Positions 50,496 to 61,303 of a DNA stretch of 64,000 nucleotides are shown piece by piece. The stretch comes from Erwinia piriflorinigrans CFBP 5888 (lineage in GTDB: Bacteria > Pseudomonadota > Gammaproteobacteria > Enterobacterales > Enterobacteriaceae): contig NZ_CAHS01000021.1 of NCBI RefSeq assembly GCF_001050515.1, positions 297,496 through 361,495 on the forward strand. Reading direction: 5' to 3'. Both the position numbers and the translations under genes were made by a program. Position 1 is the first letter of the stretch; the number at the start of each line of letters is the position of its first letter. The notes below the pieces were generated by a model. That model was given only the letters and a program-made list of their open reading frames with translations, was not told the origin of the DNA and ran no database searches.

Positions 50496-50768
50496 TTAGG
50501 GCGTCGGCGCTACGGTGTTAACAACAGTATTAGAACCACCGCCACTGCTGGACGAGGCCACGGCAACACCCGCCAGAGCGCCAACCACGCCGATACCTAC
50601 GGCTGTGGTGACCCCGGCCGATATGGCACCGGCACCAACACCAGCACCAATACCGGTTGAACCACCGGCGGTACTACCAACGGCCGCTCCGGCTGGCTCG
50701 GCGGCAATAACGCCAGAGGTGCCTGCTAAGTACATTATGGCTGCAGCAGCCCATAAGACTTTTTTCAT
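50496..50768 (-). CDS. yjbE: YjbE, small Gly/Ala-rich exported protein
   Basis: 90-residue protein: signal MKKVLWAAAAIMYLAGTSGVIA, then a Gly/Ala/Thr/Val-rich repeat-like mature part of very low complexity, with SSSSGGGSN near the end. First gene of yjbEFGH, GfcA-like. Function unknown; its own terminator follows. Confidence 0.92.
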   Translation of the reverse strand: MKKVLWAAAAIMYLAGTSGVIAAEPAGAAVGSTAGGSTGIGAGVGAGAISAGVTTAVGIGVVGALAGVAVASSSSGGGSNTVVNTVAPTP

Positions 50769-51309
50769 TACATTCTCCCTTCAATAAATGAATGGATACC
50801 AGGACCGGGATGGTTTCTGGCTTCTCCAGTATGTAAAATTAATTCCAGGAAAGCAGCGGGGGACTTGCCGTCACGACGCAATAACCCGTGAATGGATATA
50901 AATCCAATAAAGACCAAAATTAACAAATAAATATCCAACAAGAAGATAAAAAGTAAATCATTTCTCCCTTATTTCAAAACTTATTAGTTTTAAAAACTAA
51001 TAGTAATTTTAAAGGTAAATTTTAATTCCCCAGCGTTAATACAACGATTAACCCTGATAAAAAAACATATTATTCATAGAGATAATTCATTTAAAACCGA
51101 ATTTTTTATCCATCTATAGCGTTAAATTTTAAGAATTTCCCATTTTAAAAACACCGTTTTTTTGCTTTTTTTAGGAAAACACTCACTCTGCCAACCAATA
51201 ATTCCAGCATATTTTGGATGAAATTTTGCGTTTGATGGCGATGGGAAAGCTCATTAAGTCGATGGATCGATGTCAATTGGGCTACTAACGGCGGATATTG
51301 TTTATAGCC
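50769..51309. other. AT-rich intergenic region upstream of yjbE
   Basis: About 540 bases without a gene. It must contain the yjbE promoter. A partial match to the RcsAB box (TAAGAATTTCCCAT at 51130-51143, 10 of 14 to consensus) is ~360 bases upstream and uncertain. Confidence 0.45.
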
Positions 51310-51340
51310 AAAAATAAAAAAGCCCCCATGTAGGGAGGCT
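51310..51340 (-). terminator. Intrinsic terminator of pgi
   Basis: Stem AGCCTCCC / GGGGGCT on the minus strand with a T-rich tail (TTTTTTATTTTT), ~50 bases after the pgi stop. Confidence 0.88.
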
Positions 51341-51389
51341 CTGATAAAAAGGGGCAGGTCAAAACGCCCCCTGTTTAGCGTATTGTTGA

Positions 51390-53033
51390 TTACCGCCAGG
51401 TCTTATAACGGTTAATCAGTCCATTAGTTGAACTGTCATGGCTGCTGACGTCTGCCGCATCCGCCAATTCAGGCAGAATGCGGCTAGCCAGCTGTTTACC
51501 CAGCTCAACGCCCCACTGATCGAAGGTAAAGATGTTGAGGATCGCGCCCTGGGTGAAGATCTTATGCTCATACAGGGCGATCAGTGCGCCCAGGCTGTAC
51601 GGCGTGATATCGCGCAGCAGGATCGAGTTAGTCGGACGATTACCTTCGAACACTTTGTAAGGCACAATGTGTTCAACCGATTGCGCATTCTGCCCGGCGT
51701 CTGCAAACTCTTTTTCCACCACCTCACGCGCTTTGCCAAACGCCAGCGCCTCGGTCTGGGCAAAGAAGTTCGACAACAGCTTGCTGTGGTGATCGCCCAG
51801 CTTGTTATGCGACACCGCCGGGGCGATAAAGTCACAAGGGATCAGCTTGGTGCCCTGATGGATCAGTTGGTAGAACGCATGCTGACCATTAGTGCCCGGC
51901 TCTCCCCAGATAATGGGGCCGGTCTGATAAGAGACCGGATTGCCGGCACGATCGACGTATTTACCGTTGGACTCCATATTGCCCTGCTGGAAATAGGCCG
52001 CAAAACGGTGCATATACTGATCGTATGGCAGGATCGCTTCCGTCTCTGCCCCAAAGAAGTTGTTATACCAGATACCGATCAGCGCCAGCAGTATCGGCAG
52101 GTTTTTCTCTTCCGGGGTATCTGCAAAATGGCGATCCATCGCGTGCGCACCACTGAGCAGTTTCTCAAAGTTTTCGAAACCGATGGACAGCACGATAGAC
52201 AGGCCAATCGCTGACCACAGCGAGTAGCGTCCACCGACCCAGTCCCAGAATTCAAACATGTTGTCGGTATCAATGCCGAACTCGCTCACCGCCTTACCGT
52301 TCGTCGACAGTGCGGCAAAGTGCTTCGCCACATCCTGCTGCTGGCCGGAGGTCAGGAACCACTCACGCGCGCTGTGAGCATTGGTCATGGTTTCCTGGGT
52401 GGTGAACGTTTTTGATGCAACCAGGAACAGCGTGGTTTCCGGGCTAAGCATTTTCAACGTTTCAGCAATGTGAGTACCATCCACGTTAGAGACAAAATGC
52501 ATTTTGAGATGGTTTTTATACGGGCGCAGTGCTTCAGTCACCATAAACGGGCCGAGGTCAGAGCCACCAATACCAATGTTCACCACATCGGTAATGGCTT
52601 TCCCGGTGAAACCTTTCCATTCACCGCTGATGATGCGCTCAGAGAACGCCTTCATCTTCGCCAATACCGCATTCACCTCTGGCATGACGTCTTTGCCGTC
52701 CACTACAATCGGCGTATTGCTGCGGTTACGCAGGGCAACATGCAGTACCGCACGATCTTCGGTACGGTTGATCTTCTCACCGGAGAACATCGATTTGATC
52801 GCGCCTTGTAAGTCGGTTTCTTTCGCCAGCGCCTGCAATTTTTCCAGCGTTTCACGGGTGATACGGTTTTTCGAGTAATCCACCAGCATCTGATCGTCGA
52901 AGGTTGCAGAGAAGGCAGCAAACCGGTTGGCATCATTGGCGAACAGATCGGCGATTTGCACCTCTTTCATCTGCTCAAAATGCTGCTGTAGTGCCTTCCA
53001 GGCAGCGGTTTGTGTCGGATTGGTATTTTTCAT
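51390..53033 (-). CDS. pgi: Pgi, glucose-6-phosphate isomerase
   Basis: Cytosolic glycolytic enzyme interconverting glucose 6-phosphate and fructose 6-phosphate. 547 residues (E. coli 549). Phosphate-site [36 protein letters not shown] and catalytic [13 protein letters not shown] are intact. The ATG at 53033 gives MKNTNPTQ; an earlier in-frame start is less likely. Divergent from lysC, with long leader between. Confidence 0.97.
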   Translation of the reverse strand: MKNTNPTQTAAWKALQQHFEQMKEVQIADLFANDANRFAAFSATFDDQMLVDYSKNRITRETLEKLQALAKETDLQGAIKSMFSGEKINRTEDRAVLHVALRNRSNTPIVVDGKDVMPEVNAVLAKMKAFSERIISGEWKGFTGKAITDVVNIGIGGSDLGPFMVTEALRPYKNHLKMHFVSNVDGTHIAETLKMLSPETTLFLVASKTFTTQETMTNAHSAREWFLTSGQQQDVAKHFAALSTNGKAVSEFGIDTDNMFEFWDWVGGRYSLWSAIGLSIVLSIGFENFEKLLSGAHAMDRHFADTPEEKNLPILLALIGIWYNNFFGAETEAILPYDQYMHRFAAYFQQGNMESNGKYVDRAGNPVSYQTGPIIWGEPGTNGQHAFYQLIHQGTKLIPCDFIAPAVSHNKLGDHHSKLLSNFFAQTEALAFGKAREVVEKEFADAGQNAQSVEHIVPYKVFEGNRPTNSILLRDITPYSLGALIALYEHKIFTQGAILNIFTFDQWGVELGKQLASRILPELADAADVSSHDSSTNGLINRYKTWR

Positions 53034-53387
53034 AGCAACACACTCTTTTTTATTGAGAATTTTCATTCAGACCGGACGATATGTTACCCGTTACGGGACA
53101 CTGACTCCCCTTTTCCTGTAACAGGTCAGAGCTATCGTCCCATCGCGATTTTGCATTCGGCTGGTGAGAGGCGTTCCCACTAAGCTTTTCAGTATGACTA
53201 TTCATACCTTGTTAGGACAAAAAATTATAGCCCGAACCGTGCTGATAAAATTGATGCTTCCGGTATAAACGGTCATTTTCTCGCCCAAAATGATTAGTCA
53301 GACTGATGCTGAAGGCGACTGGGAAAAAATCAACAATCATCAAACGACAGGCGTTGACAGCAGAGCCATAACCCGATATTTGTATGG

Positions 53388-53600
53388 CGCAACTTGTGCA
53401 CCCGTGCGCAAGCCAGAAGAGGCGCGTCGCCCAGGCAGTGTGTTGGAGGAACCGAATCCAGAGATAACACATCAGGGGGAGCGACGCCGAGGTATCAACC
53501 ACACGGAGTGGGGCGTATCGACCGCAGGGGCTGAATCCTCTGGGTTGTCACCAGCAACGTCCGGTAGTCGGGCGGCAAGGTGGGGCGCTTCTGGGTGACT
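53388..53600 (+). promoter_or_regulatory. Lysine riboswitch (L box) of lysC
   Basis: The lysC leader contains the conserved L-box elements in order: GCCAGAAGAGGCGCG, TGTTGGAGGAACC, GATAACAC, AGGGGGAGCGACGCCGAGG, GGGGCTGAATC, GGGTTGTCACC and closing CTTCTGGGTGAC. This aptamer binds lysine and shuts off lysC. Ends ~90 bases before the start codon. Confidence 0.96.
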
Positions 53601-53691
53601 CGTAGTCGTTTCTTCTACGTCTTCCCCTGGTTATGCCCTTCCCTTGTGCCAAGCTGATGTAATAAATCCTGACACGAAGGTAGTCATCGTA

Positions 53692-55044
53692 ATGTCTCAA
53701 AATCTGATCGTGGCGAAATTTGGCGGCACCAGCGTTGCCGACTATACCGCTATGAACCGCAGTGCCGATGTGGTGTTGTCTAACCCCGATGTCCGTCTGG
53801 TGGTTCTCTCCGCGTCTGCCGGCGTGACCAATCTGCTGGTTGCGCTGGCTGAAGGCCAGCAGCAGGAACAGCGTACCGCCCTGCTGGATGAAATCCGCCG
53901 AATTCAATACGCGATTATCGACCCGCTTAACCAGCCGGAAGTGATCCGCGAGGAAATCGACCGCATTCTCGAAAATATCAGCACCCTCTCTGACGGCGCC
54001 GCGCTGGCGACGTCAACCGCATTGACCGATGAGTTGGTTAGCCACGGTGAGCTGATGTCCACCCTGCTGTTTGTTGAAATCCTGCGCCAGCGCGAAGTGG
54101 CTGCCGAGTGGTTTGACGTGCGTAAAGTCATGCGTACCAACGATCATTTCGGCCGCGCCGAACCGCAAGCAGCAACCTTACAGGATCTGGTCAACAGCCA
54201 GCTGAAGCCACGCACCTCCGACGCGCTGATTGTGACCCAGGGCTTTATCGGTAGCGAAGCACAGGGCCGTACCACCACGTTAGGCCGTGGCGGCAGTGAC
54301 TATACCGCAGCACTGCTGGGGGAAGCACTGCACGCCAGCCGCATTGATATATGGACCGATGTACCGGGTATTTACACCACCGACCCACGCGTGGTGCCTT
54401 CTGCCAAGCGTATCGACGAGATCACCTTTGAAGAAGCGGCCGAAATGGCGACCTTCGGTGCTAAGGTGCTGCACCCGGCCACCCTGTTGCCCGCGGTGCG
54501 CAGCGATATCCCGGTGTTTGTCGGCTCCAGCAAAAATCCGTCAGCGGGGGGAACGATGGTGTGTAATGAAACCCGTAATCCGCCGCTGTTCCGCGCCCTC
54601 GCGCTGCGCCGCAAGCAGACGCTACTGACGCTGCACAGCCTGAATATGCTGCACGCACGCGGTTTCCTTGCTGAAGTATTTAATATCCTTGCACGTCACA
54701 GTATCTCGGTAGACCTGATTACCACGTCTGAAGTGAGCGTGGCACTGACGCTGGATACCACCGGTTCGACCTCGACCGGCGCCAGCCTGTTGACTCAGGC
54801 GCTACTGACAGAGCTATCCTCCCTGTGTCGGGTGGAAGTGGAAGAGAACCTGGCGCTGGTGGCGATCATTGGTAATCAACTTTCCAGAGCCTGTGGCGTC
54901 GGCAAAGAAGTATTCGGCGTGCTGGAACCGTTTAACCTGCGTATGATCTGTTACGGCGCAAGCAGCTATAACCTCTGCTTCCTGGTACCAGGTAATGATG
55001 CAGAGAAGATCGTGCAGACACTGCACCGTAATATCTTTGAATGA
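53692..55044 (+). CDS. lysC: LysC, lysine-sensitive aspartokinase III
   Basis: Aspartate kinase for lysine, diaminopimelate and threonine pathways, feedback-inhibited by lysine. 450 residues (E. coli 449). N-terminal kinase with [39 protein letters not shown] and [14 protein letters not shown]-terminal ACT domains (about 300-450, [19 protein letters not shown] and SSYNLCFLV). ATG at 53692; earlier frame opening lies in the leader. Behind a lysine riboswitch, so regulated by lysine at RNA and enzyme levels. Confidence 0.97.
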   Translation: MSQNLIVAKFGGTSVADYTAMNRSADVVLSNPDVRLVVLSASAGVTNLLVALAEGQQQEQRTALLDEIRRIQYAIIDPLNQPEVIREEIDRILENISTLSDGAALATSTALTDELVSHGELMSTLLFVEILRQREVAAEWFDVRKVMRTNDHFGRAEPQAATLQDLVNSQLKPRTSDALIVTQGFIGSEAQGRTTTLGRGGSDYTAALLGEALHASRIDIWTDVPGIYTTDPRVVPSAKRIDEITFEEAAEMATFGAKVLHPATLLPAVRSDIPVFVGSSKNPSAGGTMVCNETRNPPLFRALALRRKQTLLTLHSLNMLHARGFLAEVFNILARHSISVDLITTSEVSVALTLDTTGSTSTGASLLTQALLTELSSLCRVEVEENLALVAIIGNQLSRACGVGKEVFGVLEPFNLRMICYGASSYNLCFLVPGNDAEKIVQTLHRNIFE

Positions 55045-55050
55045 TACTGA

Positions 55051-55073
55051 AACCGGGCCTCGCCCGGTTTTTT
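55051..55073 (+). terminator. Intrinsic terminator of lysC
   Basis: Perfect 8-base stem AACCGGGC / GCCCGGTT followed by TTTTATT, 6 bases after the lysC stop and before the next gene. Confidence 0.95.
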
Positions 55074-55100
55074 ATTGGGTATAAAAAAGGAAGTCTGACT

Positions 55101-56018
55101 ATGCTCGCCGCCGTTACCCGACTGTTTCCCCTTTGGGCAGTCCTGCTCTCTGCCGTTGCCTGGTATACCCCCGCCACTTTTAGCGCAATGGGCCCTTATG
55201 TCCCCTGGTTGCTGATGCTGATTATGTTTGGTATGGGCGTGACGCTGAACGTGGGAGATTTCAAACGCGTTCTGACTCGTCCGGCCCCTGTTATCGCCGG
55301 AACATTGTTACATTACCTAGTCATGCCGCTGGCAGCATGGGGCCTCACAAAGCTGTTCCATATGCCCCCGGACCTGTCCGTCGGGATGATCCTTGTGGGC
55401 AGCGTCGCCAGCGGTACAGCCTCCAACGTCATGATCTATCTGGCGAAAGGGGATGTAGCCCTTTCTGTCACTATCTCTTCCGTCTCTGCGCTGGTTGGGG
55501 TGTTTGCGACCCCGCTGCTGACAAAGTTTTATGTCGATACCCATATCCAGGTGGATGTGGTCGGTATGCTGCTCAGCATTGTGAAAATTGTGGTGATCCC
55601 CATCAGTCTCGGCCTGATTATCCACCACACCCTGAACAAGGCCGTAAAACGCGTGGAGCCCTGGCTGCCGGCATTTTCTATGGTCTGTATTTTGCTGATT
55701 ATCAGCACCGTGGTGGCGGGCAGCCAGAGCTTTATCGGATCGGTGGGCGTGATGGTGATTACCGCCGTGATCCTGCATAACGCCCTGGGTTTACTGGGCG
55801 GCTACTGGGGCGGCAAACTGTGCGGTTTCGATGAATCCACCTGCCGTACTCTGGCGCTGGAAGTGGGGATGCAGAACTCTGGCCTTGCCGCAACGCTGGG
55901 TAAACTCTATTTCTCGCCGCTGGCTGCCCTGCCGGGCGCTCTATTCTCGGTATGGCATAACCTGTCCGGCTCGCTGCTGGCCGGTTACTGGTCCGGCAAA
56001 GTGATGAAGAAAAAATAG
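55101..56018 (+). CDS. BASS-family transporter (PanS/YocS-like)
   Basis: Inner-membrane sodium symporter of the bile acid:sodium symporter family, 305 residues, nine or ten helices. Conserved segments: [45 protein letters not shown], and the second-half [15 protein letters not shown]. Relatives in Salmonella transport pantoate/ketopantoate (PanS); the substrate here is inferred at best. The start ATG has AAGGAAG upstream; the frame extends back through the lysC terminator, which is chance. Converges with yjbB. Confidence 0.85.
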   Translation: MLAAVTRLFPLWAVLLSAVAWYTPATFSAMGPYVPWLLMLIMFGMGVTLNVGDFKRVLTRPAPVIAGTLLHYLVMPLAAWGLTKLFHMPPDLSVGMILVGSVASGTASNVMIYLAKGDVALSVTISSVSALVGVFATPLLTKFYVDTHIQVDVVGMLLSIVKIVVIPISLGLIIHHTLNKAVKRVEPWLPAFSMVCILLIISTVVAGSQSFIGSVGVMVITAVILHNALGLLGGYWGGKLCGFDESTCRTLALEVGMQNSGLAATLGKLYFSPLAALPGALFSVWHNLSGSLLAGYWSGKVMKKK

Positions 56019-56036
56019 CGTCAGGCGATTAATGAA

Positions 56037-56053
56037 GGGGGGCCATACCCCCC
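56037..56053. terminator. Hairpin between convergent BASS transporter gene and yjbB
   Basis: GGGGGG / CCCCCC with CCATA loop, ~20 bases after the transporter gene. No T run; possible weak terminator. Confidence 0.4.
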
Positions 56054-56105
56054 CTACGTTTCCTCAAACAGGCTGTACTGTGGCGAACAATGTGATAGTA
56101 ACCAC

Positions 56106-57731
56106 TCACTCCTCAACACGTTCTCCATCAGGCTGCTCCAGCACGCTGTAAGCGACGGCACAAAACAGCGAGTTCAAACGCTTCATATCGCCCAGCAGCC
56201 CCAAATGCAGCGAACTGGTCTCAATGCTCTGCACATTTTGCTGGTGCAGGCGCTCAACGTGAGCATACGAATAACGGCGGTTGGTGATGCGAAAACGATG
56301 TTTGGCGCGGCGCAGTCGTTTCGCGCTGGTGATATCACGAGATAAAAACACCGACAGGCTGAGGCGTAAATGGCTGGTGAGCAGCTCCAGCTGCGTGTCC
56401 AGCTCCTGCATGCCCTCCAGCGAAAAGGCACGCCCTGCCGCCAACGATTTATCGGCCACATCTCCGCTCATCCTCTCCAGGATATCCCCGGCCATCTCCA
56501 GATTCAGCGCCATTTCAATGGTTTCGGCCCAGCGGCGCGAGTCCTCTTCCGGCAGATCTTCCTTCGGCATTTGCGCAAGATAGAGTTTAATGGCGGTATA
56601 CAACACATCGACGTCATCATCGAGCTTGCGTATTTCCCGATCTTCATGCCGCTCGCCATGTACCACCCTGCTGAAGGTCGCCAGCATCTGTTCCAGTACA
56701 TCGCCCATGCGCAGCGTTTCGCGAGCCGCATTCGCCAGCGCCAGCGCCGGGGTATCCAATGATGCACTGTCCAGGTGTCGGGGTTTCAGTCGCAAATCGG
56801 TTTCCGCTTCATCGCGGATCAGACGCTGGCAGAGAGTGGCCATCGGTCCGGCAAAAGGCACCATAATCAGGCAGCGGATCAGGTTATAAAACAGATGGAA
56901 GAAGATCACTAACTCTTCATTGTTAACCGGCAGTTTCTCCAGCCAGTTCGCCAGCAGGTCGATAAACGGCAGGATCAGCAGTGAGCCGATAAATTTAAAC
57001 AGCAGGCTGCCGAGCGCCACGCGTTTACCGGCGGCGTTAGAGGCGCTGTTATTCAGCATCGCCAACAGTCCGCTGCCAAGGTTAGCGCCGATCACCAGAC
57101 ATAATGCCACTTTAAAGGAGATCACCCCGGTAGCCGCCAGCGTGGCGGTCAGCAATACCGCTGCCAGACTGGAGTAACTGATAATGGCAAACAATGCGCC
57201 GATCAGGGCGTCGAGCATCACATCCCCGGTTAGCGATGAGAACAGCACTTTCACCCCGGCGGCCTGGGTGATCGGCGTGGCAGCGGCAACAATCAGTTGC
57301 AGTGCCAGCAGAATTAGCCCCAGGCCAATGCTGGTGCGACCTAACTGACCGGCGCGGGCCTGTTTACGTCCCAGAAAGAAGATCACGCCAAAAAAGATAA
57401 ATAGCGGTGAAAGCCAGGAGAGATCGAACGTCAGGATACGCGCCATCAACGCAGTCCCCACATCGGCACCGAGAATAATCACTAACGCCGGGGCCAATCC
57501 CACCAGTTCCTGCGCCACAAATGAGGTGACCAGCATGGTGGTGGCATTACTGCTTTGTACCAGCGCAGTCACGCCAATACCTGCCAGAAACGCCATAGGT
57601 TTTTTTGCCATGCTGCGGCTCAGTACCCGGCGCAAGTCAGCACCAAAGACGCGCATGATCCCCGTACGCACGATATGAGTTCCCCATACCAATAGCGCAA
57701 CGGCAGCAAAAAGATTAAGCAGAGTTAACAC
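56106..57731 (-). CDS. yjbB: YjbB, Na/Pi-cotransporter family phosphate exporter
   Basis: Inner-membrane protein with the PNaS/NptA-type double repeat (ALVQSSNATTMLVTSFVAQ and SYSSLAAVLLTATLAATGVISF...ANLGSGLLAMLNNSASNAA) in the first ~330 residues and a cytoplasmic PhoU-like helical domain after it, ending SIETSSLHLGLLGDMKRLNSLFCAVAYSVLEQPD. E. coli YjbB exports phosphate when it is in excess. GTG at 57731 with GAGG 9 bases upstream gives 541 residues, close to E. coli (543); an ATG 16 codons earlier is the alternative. Located next to a PhoB-boxed ABC operon. Confidence 0.92.
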   Translation of the reverse strand: MLTLLNLFAAVALLVWGTHIVRTGIMRVFGADLRRVLSRSMAKKPMAFLAGIGVTALVQSSNATTMLVTSFVAQELVGLAPALVIILGADVGTALMARILTFDLSWLSPLFIFFGVIFFLGRKQARAGQLGRTSIGLGLILLALQLIVAAATPITQAAGVKVLFSSLTGDVMLDALIGALFAIISYSSLAAVLLTATLAATGVISFKVALCLVIGANLGSGLLAMLNNSASNAAGKRVALGSLLFKFIGSLLILPFIDLLANWLEKLPVNNEELVIFFHLFYNLIRCLIMVPFAGPMATLCQRLIRDEAETDLRLKPRHLDSASLDTPALALANAARETLRMGDVLEQMLATFSRVVHGERHEDREIRKLDDDVDVLYTAIKLYLAQMPKEDLPEEDSRRWAETIEMALNLEMAGDILERMSGDVADKSLAAGRAFSLEGMQELDTQLELLTSHLRLSLSVFLSRDITSAKRLRRAKHRFRITNRRYSYAHVERLHQQNVQSIETSSLHLGLLGDMKRLNSLFCAVAYSVLEQPDGERVEE

Positions 57732-57847
57732 CGATATTGACCTCACTACGGCTGAAACGTTATTCATGCGCGGCGGCAAAAACCGATAGCGCGTGTCGTA
57801 TTCAGTTTAGTCGATCAAATTAAAAAATCTTTCTTATCAGTGTGATA

Positions 57848-58837
57848 TCACGCAACTTCTCGCAATGTTTGTTTATCCAGCAGCAGGCCCACCCACGATC
57901 CCACCGCATGATATTCTGCGGCGCGGTTAAGCACGTCTACCGCCAGCTCCACCTCATGAGCCCTGACCTGATAACGGATCACATTACCCAGCAGGCTGTG
58001 GCCGAGGATCTGGGCCGGGATACCCTGCTCCGGCCGACAAAGCCTTAACGATTCCGGACGGATAGCCACCTGTGAACGGAAAGATTCACCGGTTAAGCGC
58101 ATCGCCTGCTGCACGGTTAACAGGTTGTAATGGCCAATGAAGCCAGCGGCAAACAGATCGACCGGCGCGGTGTACAGCGATTCGGCATTGCCGCTTTGGA
58201 CGATTTTACCCTTGTTCATCAGGACAATGCGGTCAGACAGCGTTAACGCTTCTTCCTGGTCGTGGGTCACGAACAGCGTGGTCAGCTTCAGCTCTTGCTG
58301 GATAAGGCGGATTTGGTCGCGCAGATGACGGCGAATGCGTGCATCCAGCGCCGACAGCGGTTCATCCAGTAGCAGCAGGCGCGGGCGCATGACCAGTGAA
58401 CGCGCCAGTGCCACACGCTGGCACTGACCACCAGAGAGCTGGTGCGGATAGCGTCTGGCGAAATCGTTCAGCTCAACCAGCTCCAGTACCTCCACCACGC
58501 GCCGTTGGATCTCCGCGCCTGGCAGCTTCTGCATCTTCAGGCCGAAAGCCACGTTGCGCTCTACCGTCATGTTAGGGAACAGCGCATAGCTTTGAAATAC
58601 CATGCCAATGGCACGCTGCTGCGGTGAGAGTGGCACAAGATCCCTGCCCTGCAGTAAAATCTGCCCGCTATCGACCGACGTCAGTCCGGCAATGCAGCGT
58701 AATAGCGTCGATTTGCCGCAGCCGCTGGGGCCTAGCAAAGTGACGAACTCCCCTTCGCTGGCGCTAAAGTCGATATCCTGAAACACAGACGTGGGGCCGT
58801 AGCTTTTATTCAGGTGAGTCACATTCAGGTAGGACAT
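57848..58837 (-). CDS. ABC transporter ATP-binding protein (organophosphorus uptake candidate)
   Basis: Cytosolic ATPase, 329 residues. Walker A GPSGCGKST (36-44), Q-loop VFQSYALFPNMTV, signature LSGGQCQRVALARSL, Walker B RLLLLDEPLSALD, H-loop THDQEEAL; C-terminal TOBE-type regulatory region. Resembles the ferric/putrescine/2-aminoethylphosphonate importer group, which cannot be told apart by ATPase alone. Last gene of a five-gene operon behind a PhoB box, 2 bases after the permease stop. Confidence 0.86.
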   Translation of the reverse strand: MSYLNVTHLNKSYGPTSVFQDIDFSASEGEFVTLLGPSGCGKSTLLRCIAGLTSVDSGQILLQGRDLVPLSPQQRAIGMVFQSYALFPNMTVERNVAFGLKMQKLPGAEIQRRVVEVLELVELNDFARRYPHQLSGGQCQRVALARSLVMRPRLLLLDEPLSALDARIRRHLRDQIRLIQQELKLTTLFVTHDQEEALTLSDRIVLMNKGKIVQSGNAESLYTAPVDLFAAGFIGHYNLLTVQQAMRLTGESFRSQVAIRPESLRLCRPEQGIPAQILGHSLLGNVIRYQVRAHEVELAVDVLNRAAEYHAVGSWVGLLLDKQTLREVA

Positions 58838-58839
58838 CG

Positions 58840-59625
58840 TCAGCCTCTCGTGCGGTTCAGGGTATTCGCCAGCCAGGTGACCAGCAGGACAACAAGGAAA
58901 TACGCGATAACCAGCGCACTACTGAAATGCCCGCTACTGTTACGCACGTTATACAGATAGACCTGTAAGGTTTCATAGCGGGTGCCGACCAACAGGTTAG
59001 CGAACACAAACTCACCTATCAGGAATGAGAACGACAGCAGCAGAGCAATGGTCGCTCCTTTACGTAAATTGGGCAGCACCACCAGCCATGCCGCCTGCCA
59101 GGTGCTGGCTCCCAGCAGGTGCGCAGCGTCAACCAGTTCGCGCAGATTAATCGCCTGCATGTTGTTAGCGATTGCGCGATAAATAAACGGCAGCGCCAGA
59201 GTGAAATAGCAACCGATAAGTATCCACGGCGTACCGGTCAGCATCAGCGGCGGCGCGGAATAGAGCTGCAACAGCCCAACCGATGAGACAACCGGCGGGA
59301 CGGCAAACGGCAGTAAAATAAGAATATTCATGACCGCATCGAGCTTGGGGAAGTAGTAAGCAATCACAAACATTGTTGGTAATACCAGTAACAGCGATAG
59401 CAACAGGGCACCAAAACAGAGTAACAGCGAACGCCCCAGCGCGAGCAAAAAGCGTGGATCGTGCCACAGCTGCACCATCCATTTTAGCGTCAGGCCATCG
59501 GGCAGCATGGATGCCCCCCAGCGTGTGGCCAGCGCATACAACAGTGTTGCCACCAGCGGTAACGCCAGGATAATCAACACTAACCAGATGACGACCCGAT
59601 GATACAGGTATTCACTTCGCGACAT
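58840..59625 (-). CDS. ABC transporter permease (second subunit)
   Basis: Inner-membrane permease of 261 residues, six helices, with the EAA-type coupling loop (ELVDAAHLLGASTWQAAWLVVLPNLRKG). Partner of the permease encoded just upstream. The ATG at 59625 is preferred over a longer frame that overlaps the upstream gene. Operon member; 14 bases after the previous gene. Confidence 0.87.
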   Translation of the reverse strand: MSRSEYLYHRVVIWLVLIILALPLVATLLYALATRWGASMLPDGLTLKWMVQLWHDPRFLLALGRSLLLCFGALLLSLLLVLPTMFVIAYYFPKLDAVMNILILLPFAVPPVVSSVGLLQLYSAPPLMLTGTPWILIGCYFTLALPFIYRAIANNMQAINLRELVDAAHLLGASTWQAAWLVVLPNLRKGATIALLLSFSFLIGEFVFANLLVGTRYETLQVYLYNVRNSSGHFSSALVIAYFLVVLLVTWLANTLNRTRG

Positions 59626-59639
59626 CGCTGTTCTCCGTA

Positions 59640-60482
59640 TTAGCGCACATTCACGTAGCTGGCGCGCAACAGCCACTGATGGATAACGGTAATCAGCGTC
59701 ATCAACAGCACCAGCAGCATGGCCAGCGCACTCGCCATATGCGGATCGAGGTTGATATCGCCCGCCACCAGCGCGGAAATTCGCACCGGAACGACGTTAA
59801 CGTTGCCGCTGGTTAACGCGTATAGGGTGGCGTAAGCACCAAGAGCATTAGCCAGCAGGATCACGAAAGTACCCAGTAACGCGGGCGTCAGGATCGGTAA
59901 AGCAACATGCCAGCCGTAACGCCAGCGCCCGGCTCCCAGCAGCATGGCGGACTCCTGCCACTCTTTTTTCAGGCCATCAAATGCCGGATAGAGCAGCAGC
60001 AAGCCCAGCGGGATTTGAAACCAGGTGTAGACCAAAATGAGACCCGCGCTGGAGTAGAGTCTGAACCCCTCCAGGATTTCGTATTTGCGCATCAACAGCG
60101 TCAGACAGCCGTTCAGACCCAGCAGAATGATAAAAGCAAACGCCAGCGGTACGCCGGCAAAATTACTGGTCATATTGGTGAAAGAGAGCAAAAAGCGATG
60201 CAGTCTGCCCGCACCTACCTGATGCAGTGAATAGCCCCCCAGCAGGGCGATAATCAGACCATACAGGCTTGACCAGAAGGCGATATTCAGCGAAAAACGA
60301 ATCGCCTGCTGGTAAAACGGCGACGTCAGTATTTCCCGGTAGTTTGCCCAGCCCCAGGCCTCCGAGGTTTCACTCCAAAAGCTGTTAAGCACCATCCAAA
60401 CCAGAGGAGCCAACTGAAAAGCGAGATAAAATAGCGCAAAAGGTAGTAGAAACAGCAACGCAATCCCTTTCCTCCTGATCAT
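59640..60482 (-). CDS. ABC transporter permease (first subunit)
   Basis: Inner-membrane permease of 280 residues, six helices, with EAA-loop (EWQESAMLLGAGRWRYGWHVALPILTPALLG). Its ATG overlaps the TGA of the preceding enzyme gene (ATGA), indicating translational coupling. With the second permease it forms the membrane channel of the importer. Confidence 0.87.
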   Translation of the reverse strand: MIRRKGIALLFLLPFALFYLAFQLAPLVWMVLNSFWSETSEAWGWANYREILTSPFYQQAIRFSLNIAFWSSLYGLIIALLGGYSLHQVGAGRLHRFLLSFTNMTSNFAGVPLAFAFIILLGLNGCLTLLMRKYEILEGFRLYSSAGLILVYTWFQIPLGLLLLYPAFDGLKKEWQESAMLLGAGRWRYGWHVALPILTPALLGTFVILLANALGAYATLYALTSGNVNVVPVRISALVAGDINLDPHMASALAMLLVLLMTLITVIHQWLLRASYVNVR

Positions 60483-61294
60483 CTTGCTGCCTCCGCTGAC
60501 AGCAGCGCCGCGCACAGCGGCTTATCGTGCTTCACGCCCAGGATCTGACACAGCGTGCCGCACAGCTCGGTTTGCAGCGGTGCCGCGTCCGTACATAACG
60601 AAAACACCTCGCCAAAGACAAACAGCGGCACCAGAGTCTCCTCTGGCAACGTGCCGCCGTGGCTGCGGTCGTCATTCATCCCATGATCGGCGGTGACCAT
60701 CACCTGATAGCCCTGCTTCAACCAGCCCGGCATCCAATGTGACAACCAGCCATCAGCCATGCGCGCCCGGTTGCGGTATTGTGCTGAACAAAGCCCGTGC
60801 TGATGCCCGGCATCATCAATATTCATGGGATGGATCAACAGAAAGTCGGGCTGATGGTGGATACGCAGACTCTCGGCGTCTTCAAACAGATGGGAATCAG
60901 GGTAGCCGTCATCATGATAAAAATGGCCGTACTGGATAGGAAGCTGTGGCGCGTGGGTATGGCGATCGCGCACCGCATCAAACGGTGAGCGATTGTAGAG
61001 TTCGCTCACCCAGTGATAAGCCGCTGCTGCCGTCGTCAGTCCACCCTCTCGTGCATAATGGAAGATGCTACGCTGCGTACTTAGGCGGCTGACGCCATTG
61101 TGAATAATGCCGCTTTTAACCGGCGTAACCCCGGTAAGAATACATTCATACAGCGGGCGTGAGAGCGAAGGCAGCTCACAACTAAGCTGATAAAACTGCC
61201 CATGCCCCTGTGCACATTCAGCATGCAGGTAGCCCATTGCATCGCGCGCGACCTGAAAGTTAAGGCCGTCCAGAACCACCAGAATCGTTTTCAT
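60479..61294 (-). CDS. Alkaline-phosphatase-superfamily phosphodiesterase (nucleotide pyrophosphatase/phosphonoacetate hydrolase type)
   Basis: 271-residue cytosolic metal-dependent hydrolase. Metal and nucleophile motifs of the type I phosphodiesterase/phosphonoacetate hydrolase group are in order: VVLDG (Asp9), PSLSRPLYECILTGVTPVKSG (Ser43/Ser45 candidates; usual nucleophile Thr/Ser), HPMNIDDAGHQHG, VTADHGMNDD, and HGG. No signal peptide, so substrate must enter first. It lies between the binding protein and permease genes and is coupled by overlap to the permease, so it probably cleaves the transported phosphorus compound. Shorter than characterised phosphonoacetate hydrolases; substrate unknown. 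Confidence 0.8.
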   Translation of the reverse strand: MKTILVVLDGLNFQVARDAMGYLHAECAQGHGQFYQLSCELPSLSRPLYECILTGVTPVKSGIIHNGVSRLSTQRSIFHYAREGGLTTAAAAYHWVSELYNRSPFDAVRDRHTHAPQLPIQYGHFYHDDGYPDSHLFEDAESLRIHHQPDFLLIHPMNIDDAGHQHGLCSAQYRNRARMADGWLSHWMPGWLKQGYQVMVTADHGMNDDRSHGGTLPEETLVPLFVFGEVFSLCTDAAPLQTELCGTLCQILGVKHDKPLCAALLSAEAAR

Positions 61295-61303
61295 CGCACG
61301 CTC

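Noticed and set aside
51130..51143. RcsAB-like box upstream of yjbE
   Set aside because: Only 10 of 14 matches and ~360 bases from the gene; kept only as a remark in the intergenic entry.
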